From: Anas platyrhynchos
Lineage: Eukaryota > Chordata > Aves > Anseriformes > Anatidae
DNA length: 64,000 nt
NCBI RefSeq assembly: GCF_047663525.1
Contig: NC_092613.1
Coordinates: 4,551,501-4,615,500, forward strand
Direction: 5' to 3'
The position numbers and the translations under genes are program-made. Every line of letters starts with the position of its first letter. Position 1 is the first letter of the stretch. Positions 1-34,000 of the stretch are shown here, piece after piece. Below the pieces are notes generated by a model. That model made no database searches. It was not told the DNA's origin and saw nothing but the letters and a program-made list of their open reading frames with translations.

Positions 1-188
1 GCGAAACCCAGCGCACCGTCCTGTCTGCCTCAGTTTCCCCAGCTGCAAGAGAGATTTGCTCTCAGGGGTGCAGCCATCACCTCGGGACACCCCCACGGCC
101 ACCGCCAGAGATGCAACATCGCGGCCACCTCCGCACCCCCAGCGCCACGCTCCCTGGCTGCAGCGAGGACAGGCTTTTCTCCTCTTAC
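1..188 (-). other. CLPS: CLPS intron 1, partial
   Basis: Sequence downstream of the CLPS exon 1 donor on the minus strand. I see no colipase-like cysteine-rich coding segment, so the next exon lies outside the window. Confidence 0.6.
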
Positions 189-284
189 CAAATTAAAGAT
201 GAGCCCTCGCTCAAGCGACGCGGCCAGGGCTGGGGCCAGGAGCGCCAGGGAGAGGAGGAGGCCGATTTGCAGCGTGCTCGCCAT
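189..284 (-). CDS. CLPS: Colipase (CLPS) first coding exon, partial gene
   Basis: Colipase is a small secreted pancreatic protein that anchors pancreatic lipase to bile-salt-covered fat droplets. This exon encodes 32 residues. They form a hydrophobic signal peptide (about residues 1-22, with the LLLSLALLAPALA core) followed by ASLERGLIFNL, which aligns with the start of mature mammalian colipase (APGPR-GIIINL). The exon ends in phase 0 at a good donor, TTTG|GTAAGAG. The ATG was chosen because it opens the signal peptide and lies about 40 bp downstream of a TATA box. The remaining exons, with the disulfide-rich body, lie beyond the left edge. The Arg before GLIFNL keeps a trypsin-type propeptide site, but the pentapeptide is not the mammalian one. 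Identity is inferred from the short match plus its position next to LHFPL5. Confidence 0.82.
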
Positions 285-323
285 GGTGGGCTCGCTCGGG
301 GCTCTGCTGCGGGTGGCAAGGCA

Positions 324-330
324 CTTTATA
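324..330 (-). promoter_or_regulatory. CLPS: CLPS TATA box
   Basis: TATAAAG on the minus strand, about 40 bp upstream of the colipase ATG. It implies a very short 5' UTR starting near 295-300, typical of a pancreas-specific secreted-enzyme gene. An E-box-type CAGCTG lies just upstream at about 346-351. Confidence 0.72.
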
Positions 331-1239
331 GCCGGCACCTCCGCCAGCTGACGCAGCCTCTCCTATCACAGCCAACCTTCCCCGGGCTGCCGTGGAGGAA
401 CGGCGATGCCCTCGCTGCCCGGGGTGCAGTGCCAGCGCGGGTGGCGGCATGGCACAGAGCTGGGGATGATGTGTCCCGTCCCCAGGTGCCCTTCCTGCAG
501 GGATGATGCCTCCCTGCCATACGGCAGCGCCTTTGGCCAAAGCAGATGTGGAATAACAGCGCTGGGATTGCCACGGGGGGACCAATCCTCCCTGCAATCC
601 TTCGCCCTGAGCCCCGGGGAGCTGGGATGAGCCACTGTCTCCTAACTGCCCTGCTCGCATGGGGCTTCAAGGGCAAACCGAGCCCCGATGGAACAGCAGG
701 AGCTCTGGGAAAACACCAAATCCCAAACCCAGCTGCTCCATCGACCCAACGTTACCACCAAGAAACCCGCTTAAGGAAACCCAAAGTGTGGCAGGAGCGA
801 GCCCACCCCCTGCCAACCTCGCTCGGGGCCTCAGAGCCCACCGAGGTCCCCCCGGCACCCCCTGGATGTTTGCTCTCAGTGTTTCAGCGGGTGCATTTCA
901 GGGGGGCATTTGGCTAATGAGAGGAAAATAGCTCTGGGAATGGCACAGCTTTTAGCACCCACGTCAGCCCGGCTGCTCTGGGCAATGATTAACGCCCCGG
1001 GCAGCCCTGACCTTCGGCAGCCACGGGGGGTGAGGCTCAGGCTGGCCCTGGCTGCAGGGCAGCGCCACGGTGGCACCTGGCAAAAGGCCCCGAGGTGCCC
1101 ACGGGTGCTCTGGGGGGTCCTGGCACCTCGTCCCCTCCCTGCCTGCACCCCACCAGCCCTGCTGGCTTGGGGCTGGGACCCACAGGGCCCCGTGTGTGCT
1201 CCAGTGGGGAAAGGACTGAGGTGATGCTGGGGAGGGTGG
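331..1239. other. Spacer between CLPS and LHFPL5
   Basis: GC-rich unique sequence upstream of CLPS (minus) and LHFPL5 (plus), which are transcribed divergently. Open frames occur on both strands but none resembles a known protein or has convincing splice sites. I see no exon here. Confidence 0.55.
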
Positions 1240-2115
1240 AGGGGAGCAGCCTTCGGCACACAGCTGGGGTGCACAGAACAGCCCAGGACACATCCTGGGA
1301 CACGACAAGGGGTGCACAGCACATCCCAGGGGCATCTCAGCACGTGTCCTGGGGTGCATCACACATCCCAGTGCACTCAGCAAGGACCTGGGGCATACAG
1401 CAGGGGCATGAAGCACATCCCCGGGCACAGAGCATGTCCTGGGGTGCATCCCCAGGCACGGAACACATCCCAGAGGGGACCCTGAGAGCATCCTGGGGTG
1501 CACAGTGGGGTGCAGGGCACATCCTGGGGCATGGGGTACACGGTGGGCTGCACATGAGGGCACTGGGCACATCCAGGGGTGCTCGCTGAGGCACGTGGTG
1601 GAGGTACAGGTGGTGTCCCAGGGATGCATCCACGGTGCTCGTCTTTGGTATGCACCCTGTGCCCACCCTTCTTGGGTTATAGAGGATGGGGGTGCATCCC
1701 GTGGGCACACGGGGGGCAGGGGGGGGGCACAGGGCGCACGTAGGGTGCACAAAGCACATCCCAGGGTCGCATCCTGGGGACACGGGGCACATCCAGGGGG
1801 CACACGGTGGGGACATGGGGCATATCCCGGAGGCACAGCCCGGTGGGTGCACAGTTTGGGCACAGGGTGCATCCGAGGGGAATGGGACAAATCCCAAGGA
1901 CACCGGGGCACGATTGGGGGCACATCCCAGAGGCACATCCAAGGGGCATATCCCGGGGCCGTGGAGCGCATCCTGGGGGCGCATCTGAGGGGCACAGGGC
2001 GCATCCAGGAGGCACATCCCGGGGGCGCATCCTTGGAGCGCATCCCTGGGGCACCGGGGCACATCCGAGAGGCACCGGGGCGCATCCTTGGGGCACACCC
2101 CGGGGGCGCATCCCT
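1240..2115. repeat. Degenerate GC-rich minisatellite upstream of LHFPL5
   Basis: Irregular tandem repetition of a short core close to GGGGCRCATCC with spacers of a few bases, giving a period of roughly 13-20 bp. The array is loose at its left end and tighter at its right end, where forms such as GGGGGCGCATCC recur every 15 bp or so. It stops just before the GC-rich LHFPL5 promoter. Base bias keeps several frames free of stops on both strands, so long open frames here are repeat artefacts rather than genes. Confidence 0.8.
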
Positions 2116-2780
2116 GCCTCCTTCCCTCCCCATCCCTGCTCGCTGCCTGGGGTCTCGCCGCCGCCTCCCGGGGCGGTCCCGGGGAGGGGGAACGGAGGCG
2201 GCGAGGGGGGGGCGCGCCGGCGCAGCCCGAGCCTCCCCGCGGCGCCGCCGCCGCTCTCGGCCGGGGCGGAGCGGGGCAGGGCCGGGAGGGGACCCCGGGA
2301 GGAGACCCCGGGGGGCGGCGGGGGCCGCTGGGGGCCCGGTGGGGTCCCCGCTCCGGCCATGCCCAAGCTGCTGCCGGCGCAGGAGGCGGCGCGGATCTAT
2401 CACACCAACTACGTGCGGAACGCCAGGGCCATGGGCGTGCTGTGGGCCCTCTTCACCCTCTGCTTCGCCATCCTGATGGTGGTGACCTTCATCCAGCCCT
2501 ACTGGATCGGCGACAGCATCGACACGCCCCAGGCCGGCTACTTCGGCCTCTTCTCCTACTGCATCGGCAACGCGCTCACCGGCGAGCTCATCTGCAAGGG
2601 CAGCCCCCTGGATTTCGGCACCATCCCCTCCAGCGCCTTCAAGACGGCGATGTTCTTCGTGGGCATCTCCACCTTCCTCATCATCGGCTCCATCCTCTGC
2701 TTCAGCCTCTTCTTCTTCTGCAACGCGGCCACCGTCTACAAAGTCTGCGCCTGGATGCAGCTGGCAGCAGGTGAGCGGGG
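2116..2780. promoter_or_regulatory. LHFPL5: LHFPL5 CpG-rich promoter and first coding exon
   Basis: Very GC-rich, CpG-dense stretch immediately before and across the LHFPL5 start codon. There is no TATA box. The transcription start and any non-coding upstream exon cannot be placed from sequence alone. Confidence 0.55.
2359..2770 (+). CDS. LHFPL5: LHFPL5 coding exon 1
   Basis: Codes for residues 1-137 plus one base, covering TM1, the first extracellular loop, TM2 and the start of TM3 (CAWMQLAA). It ends GCAGCAG|GTGAGC. Confidence 0.95.
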
Positions 2781-5392
2781 CCAGGGGGTAACGGGCAGGG
2801 CTGCGAGGGGTCCGTGGGGAGCTGCTGGTCCCCCTCGACTGTGGCACGGTGGGGCTGGACAGGAAAGGGACAGCAGCACAACCTCTGTGCCCGCTCCGCT
2901 CCCTTGGACGGGTTAGAGGAGGAATTTGCAGTGGGTAAAGCAGCCACTGTGCAGCTGAGACCTGATGGACTCAGTGCATGTGGGCACTGATCCTGCTGCA
3001 AAACCTCGTGGGATGAGGGACCCAGCCCCTGGTGGCCCCAAACCGCAGTGGGACCAGTGCTTCAGAGCATCCCTCGGGGAGCAGGGCTCCATGCTCCGAG
3101 CATTGGGGATGCAGCAGGGAGATGGAGAGCGCATCGCTGGGTCCTTTTGTGCCTCCCCTGTCCCCTGCAGAAGAGCACGGGGCAGATGTAAGGTGTAGGG
3201 ACTGAACACAGGCTCAGTGCCACCACCCCCCTTTCCCACTTTTCTCATCCTCACACCCCTCCACCCCACTTTGCAGCCCCCTCCGGCCCCAGACACCTGA
3301 GATATCGGTAACCCAGCCTGATCCAGCGCCGCTGAAACCCAACCCCAACCTGTGCAGCTCCTGAATCATTGATGCAGGGACCAGGCGCTGTCCCCACGCT
3401 CCCCAGGTGGCAGCAGCGTGAGGTTGCTCCAGTTCCCAGCTCAAGAAACGAGCTCAAGCGAAGATTTAGATAAGAGGCTTGGGGCAGCTCAGCCTCCCAG
3501 GGAGAGCAGGGAAAGGCTTTGCTGCCGTATTTGGGGCTTCTACCTACATTTTTGTGCTGGATGGGGAGAAAAGCACAAGTGCAGGCAGCTCCAGCCATGT
3601 GGATATGCCCAAATCTTCCCTGCTGGTGACCCCCCAACCTCTGCTTCAGGCTCCTCGAGGCAGAGGCTCTGAAACCTGCTCCTTAGGGTTTCAACAGCAT
3701 CTTCTGTGCAATCCCAACCCCAGCCCTCATGGATGGAAAGAGGGAAGATCACTGCAAGGTTTTGGCTCTACCAGATCCAGCAAACGGAGGGGTTCGTTCC
3801 CTGCAGAGGGTGTGCAGGGGTACAGCCAAGGGGCTCTGCGTCCCCCCAGGGCTGCTGCTCTTCCTTTTGCTCTTCCACAGTGCTGAGGGCTCCAAATCAC
3901 AGCTTTCCTCCTGCACCAGGGGATGCAGCGGCTGCTGTATTTGGGAAAGAGGGAGCAGGAGCTGAGCAGATCCCACCTTCAGGTTTGCTACGTGCCAGGG
4001 TTTGTCCTCCCAGGAGAAGCAATTTCCTTCCAGCCTCCCCCGTCCTTGTGCCCTTCCTCACCCATTACCTACAGCAAGGAGTGATTAAGCACACGAGAGG
4101 CTGCCTGCTTCTAGATGATGAAAAATGCTCCGTGCTGACCTAGGAAGCTGCCCGCTGTCCTTGCTGCTCTCCTTCCCCTAAGCTAGGGGAATAAAAACCC
4201 TTAGCAGAGCACAAGGCAAGCACCCGGAAAGGATTTTCAGGTTGACCACTGCCAGAAAACCCACGGACAGGGGGCAGGAGGTGGTCCTTGGGCAGCTGGT
4301 GGCAGGACTCCCACAGCAAAGCTGCAAACACCGCAGGCAAGTGGCCACGTTGGTCACCAAGGTCAGGCAGGGAGGGCTCCCAGCACGGGCAGCTCTCAGC
4401 CCCGGCTGGAACCAGCACAGCTGAGCAAGCAGAATTAACCCACACACAAAGCTGCTGCTGCTGACAGCGGCTCCGGCTTGGCAAACCCAAATCCAGCCGT
4501 GCACAGAGCAACAAAATTCTCCACCTTGCACAAACTCGGGTGGTTCGTGCAAAACCAAAGCGGTTTTGCTTGAAGGAGGCCTCATTTTGGGGCAACAAGG
4601 CCAGTGCTGGAAGAAGCAACAGCGGTGTAGGAAGGCAGCGCCGTGCCCACACTGCACCATCCCCAGCTCGGATGGAGCACAGCCCCTGCCTCTGGGTCCT
4701 GGGGAATATTTAAGCCTTGCCAACCGGTTTTAGCACTTTTCCTGAAATATTTGTGGTCGTGGCTGTGCTATTCCCTGTAACCTCCCCACCTGCACGTGCA
4801 GTACCTGCGACGTCTCCCCCTCCTTGCAGCCACGGGGCTGATGATCGGCTGCCTGATTTACCCCGACGGCTGGGACTCGAGCGAGGTGAGGCGCATGTGC
4901 GGGGACAAAACGGACAAATACACGCTGGGCGCCTGCACCGTGCGCTGGGCGTACATCCTCTGCATCATCGGCATCCTCGACGCGCTCATCCTCTCCTTCC
5001 TGGCCTTCGTGCTGGGCAACCGGCAGGACAACCTCCTCCCGTCGGATTTTAAAGTGGAGAGCAAAGGTAAAAGGCAGCTGGGGCCAAGCACGCGTCCCCA
5101 AGGATGGGGGTTATTTGGGGGGTTGCTTCGTGGGGTGACCACGACAGAGGCAGCACGGGTTGGAGCAGGACTTCATGGAGCCCCCCACCCTGCAAATGCC
5201 AGGCAGAGATACCTGGGTTGAGTCTAGAGCAAAGAAACCCCATGGGCTGTTTGGTTTTTTTGAGCTTTTTGGAAAACAACCCCAAAAAACAAACCCCCCA
5301 AAACACCTGCACCAGTATTATTACCACATCCCATTAACACCTCATTAACACTGCAATTACCTTTTTGTTTTACAGAGGAGGGCAACGACTGA
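2359..5392 (+). CDS. LHFPL5: LHFPL tetraspan subfamily member 5, complete
   Basis: LHFPL5 (TMHS) is a four-pass membrane protein of the hair-cell mechanotransduction complex, where it works with PCDH15, TMIE and TMC1/2 at stereocilia tips; human mutations cause deafness DFNB67. The coding exons are 2359-2770, 4830-5066 and 5376-5392, giving 221 aa (human 219). The N-terminus reads [20 protein letters not shown], close to human [20 protein letters not shown]. Transmembrane segments lie near residues 25-45, 97-120, 127-148 and 178-202. The first extracellular loop carries QPYWIGDS and [10 protein letters not shown]. The C-terminus is ESKEEGND. Splice phases are 1 and 1, with canonical donors and acceptors. 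It is transcribed away from CLPS and toward SRPK1. I see no damaging change. Confidence 0.96.
2771..4829 (+). other. LHFPL5: LHFPL5 intron 1
   Basis: 2.06-kb intron bounded by GTGAGC and CTCCTTGCAG. It is moderately GC-rich unique sequence. I see no exon or recognisable mobile element in it. Confidence 0.85.
4830..5066 (+). CDS. LHFPL5: LHFPL5 coding exon 2
   Basis: Encodes [19 protein letters not shown] through TM4 ([15 protein letters not shown]) and the cytoplasmic tail. Phase 1 to phase 1, ending AGCAAAG|GTAAAA. Confidence 0.95.
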
Positions 5393-5406
5393 CAGCCGAC
5401 CACCAC
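5376..5406 (+). CDS. LHFPL5: LHFPL5 coding exon 3 with stop and short UTR
   Basis: After TTTTACAG the exon adds EEGND and a TGA at 5390-5392. It then runs 14 nt as UTR to a strong donor, CCAC|GTAAGT. The stop is only 14 nt before the last junction, too close to trigger nonsense-mediated decay. Confidence 0.85.
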
Positions 5407-5662
5407 GTAAGTGATGCCCACGGGGATTTCTGACGTTTCCTGCACTGCTGGGCTTTGGGGATCGATGAAGGACCGGCAACGAGAGCTCCTGGTGCTATGT
5501 CGAGGGGTTTTCTTTGAGGTTAAATGAGAAATTGGCTTTGCTTTGCCTCCCAGAGCTAGGAAAACATCACGCCTTGCCAAGTGCCAAAGAGCTTAAAATT
5601 GGGCGTTTTGCTCTGGTTTAATGGTGGCAACAGCTGACCTTTTTTTTTTTCTTTCTTCCCAG

Positions 5663-5980
5663 GGACTCCTAGAACTGCTCTCATCAGCTTCAAGGGATGT
5701 AAGCCCTTCGAAAATGACTTCTTCAGGAGCTCTACATCTGCCCCCATAATTTTTTGGGTTTTCTACAGTTGTTCTTTTCACACGAGGGTCCGCTGTCAGC
5801 TCACAGCTCTCACAGGGTTTTTTGGGAAGAGCCCTGTTGGACATGGGTTTTTTTTGAGCCCATCAGCAGAGCCAGGGAAAGAGAGGGAGGAACAGGGAGA
5901 CGATTTGCTGCTCCTTGGGGTTTGTACACCACCTTCTTTCAAGGAAATGACTTCTGAATAAAAAAGGTAGCGTTTTGGAT
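5663..5980 (+). other. LHFPL5: LHFPL5 terminal 3' UTR exon and poly(A) signal
   Basis: Begins after the pyrimidine-rich acceptor TTCTTCCCAG and contains AATAAA at 5957-5962. The 3' end is estimated at about 5,975-5,985. Exon assignment rests on splice signals only. Confidence 0.6.
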
Positions 5981-6689
5981 TTCGTGCTGGTCTCCTTGAG
6001 ACAGGGAAAAGCCTTGACTGTGTCGCACATTTTCCCTGCGACCTTTTGTTTGGAAATAGACAGCCAATTCCTTGCAGAGCCCCAGATCAGCTTCTCACGC
6101 CACCTTTAGACCCCAGCAGGGAAAAGCACAGCACCACTGCACACCCAATTAATCCCATTTAGCCCTAATTCCACATCCCATCCAGCAGCCCCCACCCCAC
6201 AGCCTTTGCCTGCACGGGGCAGCACGCCGTCCCACCCAGCCCCAGGACCTCTCACTCACCTGGTCGGGAGGCAGGACCGACCAACCTGGGGAACATTTTT
6301 CAGTCCTGCTTGCTGGAATTTGCTGGTTCCTGCAGGACAGAAGTCAGTTTGGTTCTCACAGCCGCCTTCCAGCGTTACACCTGCCCCTAATGAAGCAGTT
6401 GGGAAGGTTTTGTTAAGAGACCTTGCTAGGGAAGAGAGCAGAGATGACACCGTGTGTGGCAGAATTAAACCCAGCAGCTTTTAGCACGGCAGAACTGCAG
6501 CAGTTACCCTGCTATCGGCTTCTTCCCCCTTTAAAAATGGGTTACAATTCAATCAAAAATCTTTACCTACACCATCAAACAGTCTCGCCCCAGAGAATCC
6601 AAAGCCAGTGCTAACTAGCAAAGAAAACTGAACCTAAGGGCCACAAGCTGAGGAAAAACAGACCTACAGAGGGAACATGAGGAGTAGGG
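5981..6689. other. Tail-to-tail spacer between LHFPL5 and SRPK1
   Basis: About 0.7 kb between the LHFPL5 poly(A) signal (plus) and the SRPK1 poly(A) signal (minus). I see no gene in it. Confidence 0.6.
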
Positions 6690-6709
6690 CTTAGTTATTA
6701 AATAATCTG

Positions 6710-6715
6710 TTTATT
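6710..6715 (-). terminator. SRPK1: SRPK1 poly(A) signal
   Basis: AATAAA on the minus strand, the clear canonical signal at the distal end of the SRPK1 3' UTR, before the intergenic gap to LHFPL5. Confidence 0.55.
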
Positions 6716-7458
6716 GTATGTCTTTCACAAAGAAAAAAGACAAAGCACCCAAGTAGAAAGAATAAAAATGTATTTTCCTTCAGGTTTTAGACTGACACAG
6801 CAAGTACAAATCCTTTAGTGTGAGCACTTTACGGCAATTTGGAAAATTAACAAACCCCAGGTGAACGAGCACATGGTACAAGACTGAATCCCGACAGCTG
6901 CTTCTGCAGGTCTTCAACTCACGAGCTGGCTCCTGCCTTGGCTCCCACGGTAAAAAAACAAAACATCCTCCTCTGGACAGGGGTGGCAGGGGGAAGGGAA
7001 GGACGGGAAGGGGCTCTCCAAGTGTGCAAACCCCTTCTAGGAAGAGTTCTTTGAGCAGCCAGCCTGAAGTACACGAGACGGGGTGACCTTTCAAGACAAC
7101 AGAAATCGTTTGCCCTGCCAATGTAACTTCACAGTACGTGGACAGTGGGGATTTTGGAATCCAGTCCTGTCTGCAGTCCTCCTGTAACAGAGATTGAAGT
7201 GACACGCAGCTGGAAAACTCCAGGTGAAAAGAGGAAAAAAAAAAAAAAACAAGTCAGATTGGCAGTCCCAAACTCATTTGGTACGTTACCTTCCTTTAAT
7301 TCTAGATTATATGCATAGAGAACCTGACCTACCCCTACAAGAACATGCAGCATGATTTGCGTTAATTAGCCCAGCCAGGCACCGGGCTGGAGGAACTCTG
7401 TAAGTGGATTAAACGACTCCATGGTTTATGAATAAATTCTCATTAACCTGAATTTCCA

Positions 7459-7477
7459 ACACACACACACACACACA
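7459..7477. repeat. CA dinucleotide microsatellite
   Basis: Nine uninterrupted CA-type units within the SRPK1 3' UTR. Confidence 0.9.
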
Positions 7478-9016
7478 GTGACGTTAACAGTGGTCTTGGC
7501 AGCTTTGGCAATGGAAGCGTCTCGGATAGCATCTGCGTGGCCTCCGGCACGGCAACTTCTGTGCTCTGAGAGCTGCCACGAATCCAAAGGCCGGTTTGGT
7601 CCAGGGTAAAGATGTGCCTCTGAAGTCTCAACACTGCCAAATGTTGCTCGAGAGTAGGATACGCTGCGTCTGGAACAGGAGGGGCGAGGCTCGAAGATGC
7701 CATCGTAGAACTATCAAACGCCACAGTGATTTAACTTTAAAAATTAACCCACTCAATTATTACATCCAGCCTCCTCTGAGGTGACAGAGAAACCCCACAG
7801 GGCATCTTTAGTTGGGGGAACTCTAGGAACAGCTAATCCAGTATTGATGTGGAATTCTCTTCCACCTCTCCTTGTGCTGATGCCCCAGAAAATAAAAGGC
7901 AATCCCATCCTGGGAAGTTATTTCTGAAGGCCAGCACCTGAAGCAAATTAAAGGAAACCTTTACTTTCAAGCATTGAGTTCTTAAGCCAACAGCTATAGC
8001 GTGGCTGGGATACAGATGCTGCTGCCCTTTCTCGGAAAAAAAGCGAATGGTCAAAAATTGAGAGAGAATACACTGCATCAGTGAAAGCCAATCTGTCAAT
8101 GGTACAGCAACCACGTCAAGCAAGGCAAAAAAAAGTGCCAGAAAGGGATAAAAACCAAAAAATTTACAGCTCACTAAAACGTTAGAAGTTGCCTGCAACA
8201 AGGCTACCTCTCTGCAGCCAGAGGGTGCACCCATCATGATGCTGAGGGTTGTGCGTTCAGTCAGTTCCAGCTTCTGCTCGTTTTCCTTGTCACCTTTTAG
8301 TCACAGGCTCAGGTGTTAGAGAACAAGGAGAAAGCATCACTGAATTCAGAAAATATTCTGACTAGCTGGACACAGAAAGGGAGAAAGAAAAGGGAGAGGG
8401 CACTTCAGAGGAAGAAGCAAATGATACTAAAAAAAAAATCTAGATTTAAATATTAAGCAGCTAGAACTAAAGAAAAATTATGTGACTGGAAAACAAAGAA
8501 TACAGCAGACACCTAGAAGATGATGGAGGATTTTGAGGTCTTTGCTCTACAAGGAGCAAACACCACCTCAGTGCCATCTGTTACCTCTCACCCCATTGTT
8601 AGCTACTGGGTGAACAGCGGGGAATGGACTCCTGAGTCAGTGAGATGAGGATGAGTTCAGATCTTCACAGCCCCCTGAAATTTAGCTAACGGAGCACATC
8701 TGAGCACCGGTGAGCTCTCATCTGTAACAGACGGTGCGTATCAGTGAGGAGACTCAGGGAAAGCTTCATGTTCTAGTTAGTCTTTGGCGAAGCCCAAAAA
8801 AACAGCCGACACCACTGGCTGAGGAGAGCCCCCATCGAGTCACACAAGCAAACTCAGCGGAACGGGTTAGATTTATCTAAAATCTTGGAAGCCTTGAAGG
8901 AAGAACTTCACACGGAAAATGATCAAGGGGAAAAACGGCTCTGGGAAGGGGCAGCTGGGTGTGTGTATGCTATGCTGTAAACCGGAGTGTAGTGCTGTGG
9001 CATTGGGTCGAAGCCT

Positions 9017-32669
<23,653 letters not shown>

Positions 32670-32693
32670 GGCCGGCAGCCCCGTGGGCCCCCC

Positions 32694-32703
32694 GCGCATG
32701 CGC
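32694..32703. promoter_or_regulatory. SRPK1: NRF1 site 1
   Basis: Perfect palindrome GCGCATGCGC, the NRF1 core, 25 bp upstream of the SRPK1 start codon. Confidence 0.7.
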
Positions 32704-32739
32704 GCCGCCGCCTCCCCCTGCGCCACGCCGGGCCGCGCC

Positions 32740-32749
32740 GCGCATGCGC
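32740..32749. promoter_or_regulatory. SRPK1: NRF1 site 2
   Basis: Second identical GCGCATGCGC, 46 bp from the first. Confidence 0.7.
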
Positions 32750-32999
32750 CGAGCTTCGCGCGCAGCCGCCGCCGCCGGAGAAGAGCCCCGCCCATCGGCA
32801 CAGCCGGCTCCTCCCCCCGGCTCGAGGAGCTGCTGGAGGCGGGGCCAAGCGCCGAGGCCACGCCCCCCGCTCGCCTCAGGCTCCGCCCCCGCTCGCGTGC
32901 AGCGGGGAGGGGCTGGAGGGGAGCCGGAGCCGCCATGGCGCGGGGAGGGGAGGGAGGGGGGGGGGGGGCTGGGGGGAAGGGGGCGGAGCGCCGCGCGTG

Positions 33000-33007
33000 T
33001 GACGTCA
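33000..33007. promoter_or_regulatory. SRPK1: CRE (CREB/ATF site)
   Basis: Full palindrome TGACGTCA, about 330 bp upstream of the SRPK1 start codon, followed 12 bp on by a second TGACGT half-site. Confidence 0.7.
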
Positions 33008-33128
33008 CGCGGCGCGTGTGACGTGAGAGGGGTGGGATAAGAGGGAAAGGGGGCGTGGCCTGGAGAGGAAAGGGGCGTGGCCAAGTTCCCGCGCCCGCGC
33101 CGGGAATGAGCGGGAAATGGATGCCGGG

Positions 33129-33590
33129 TCTTGGGAGGGGGGGAGCTGGGGGTTTTGGGGCTGGATCTGGGGGTTTTGGGGCTGGATCTGGGGGTTTTAG
33201 GGCTGGATTTGGGGGTTTTGGGGCTGAATCTGGGGCTTTTGGGGCTGGATCTGGGGTTTTGGGGCTGGATTTGGGGGTTTTGGGGCTGGATCTGGGGGTT
33301 TTGGGGTCGGATCTGGGGGTTTTGGGGCTGGATCTGGGGCTTTTAGGGCTGGATCTGGGGGTTTGGGGGCTGGATCTGGGGGTTTGGGGGCTGGATCTGG
33401 GGGTTTTAGGGCTGGATCTGAGGGTTTGGGGGCTGGATCTGGGGGTTTTAGGGCTGGATCTGGGGGTTTGGGGCTGGATCTGGGGGTTTTAGGGCTGGAT
33501 CTGGGGGTTTTGGGGCTGGATCTGGGGTTTTGGGGCTGGATTTGGGGGTTTTGGGGCTGGATTTGGGGATTTTGGGGTCGGATCTGGTGC
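33129..33590. repeat. 21-bp G-rich minisatellite upstream of SRPK1
   Basis: About 20 copies of a 21-bp unit close to CTGGATCTGGGGGTTTTGGG plus one G, with 20- and 22-bp variants. Each unit has two or more G-runs, so the plus strand can form G-quadruplexes. Because 21 is a multiple of 3, every frame repeats a heptapeptide, which explains long open frames on both strands. It lies about 0.5 kb upstream of SRPK1. Confidence 0.93.
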
Positions 33591-34000
33591 CCAGGCCCCC
33601 GCCGGCGTCCCCTGGGCGCGCGGCCGGCGGCACGCAGCGCAGACGCCCCGCCCGGAGCAGCGCCGTGGCGATTTCCGCACGGATTTGACCCAAATTTCCG
33701 CCCCCCCCACCACCACCCGAACCACCCGGTGTGGGGGCAGCGGTGGGGCCGGGGCGCTGGGTGCCGGCTGGGCACAGCCTCCTGCGGAGCGGACCTCGTC
33801 GTCCTGCCCCCAGCTGGGCGAATAACGCGGGGCAGGGGGAAGGCTGGTTAATTATCAATGGGGTAATGAAGGTGCCAGGTGGTCGTGGTGCTTCCATCCC
33901 CTCGGTGGATCCATGCGAGAATCGGAGGTGGCGTTACCAGCACTGATACAGCACTTCCATGGGCTTTGCTGGACCAGTATCTCAGGGGTTACACATTTCC
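33591..34000. other. GC-rich flank upstream of SRPK1
   Basis: CpG-rich sequence outside the minisatellite. It fades into ordinary composition by about 33,860. No gene recognised. Confidence 0.5.

Larger units (their letters stand above)
6690..9016 (-). other. SRPK1: SRPK1 3' UTR
   Basis: About 2.3 kb following the SRPK1 stop codon. A poly(A) signal, AATAAA on the minus strand, lies at 6710-6715. It carries a short CA dinucleotide run at 7459-7477. The extent is inferred from the signal; earlier cleavage sites are possible. Confidence 0.6.

Noticed and set aside
964-2847. 627-codon minus-strand open frame rich in Pro, Cys, Gly and Met
   Set aside because: It runs through the minisatellite and antisense to the real LHFPL5 exon; the peptide is a decoded repeat with no family resemblance.
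33055-33851. Long open frames on both strands with heptapeptide repeats such as GLDLGVL and KPPDPAP
   Set aside because: A 21-bp tandem repeat opens all frames automatically; there is no start context, splice structure or domain.
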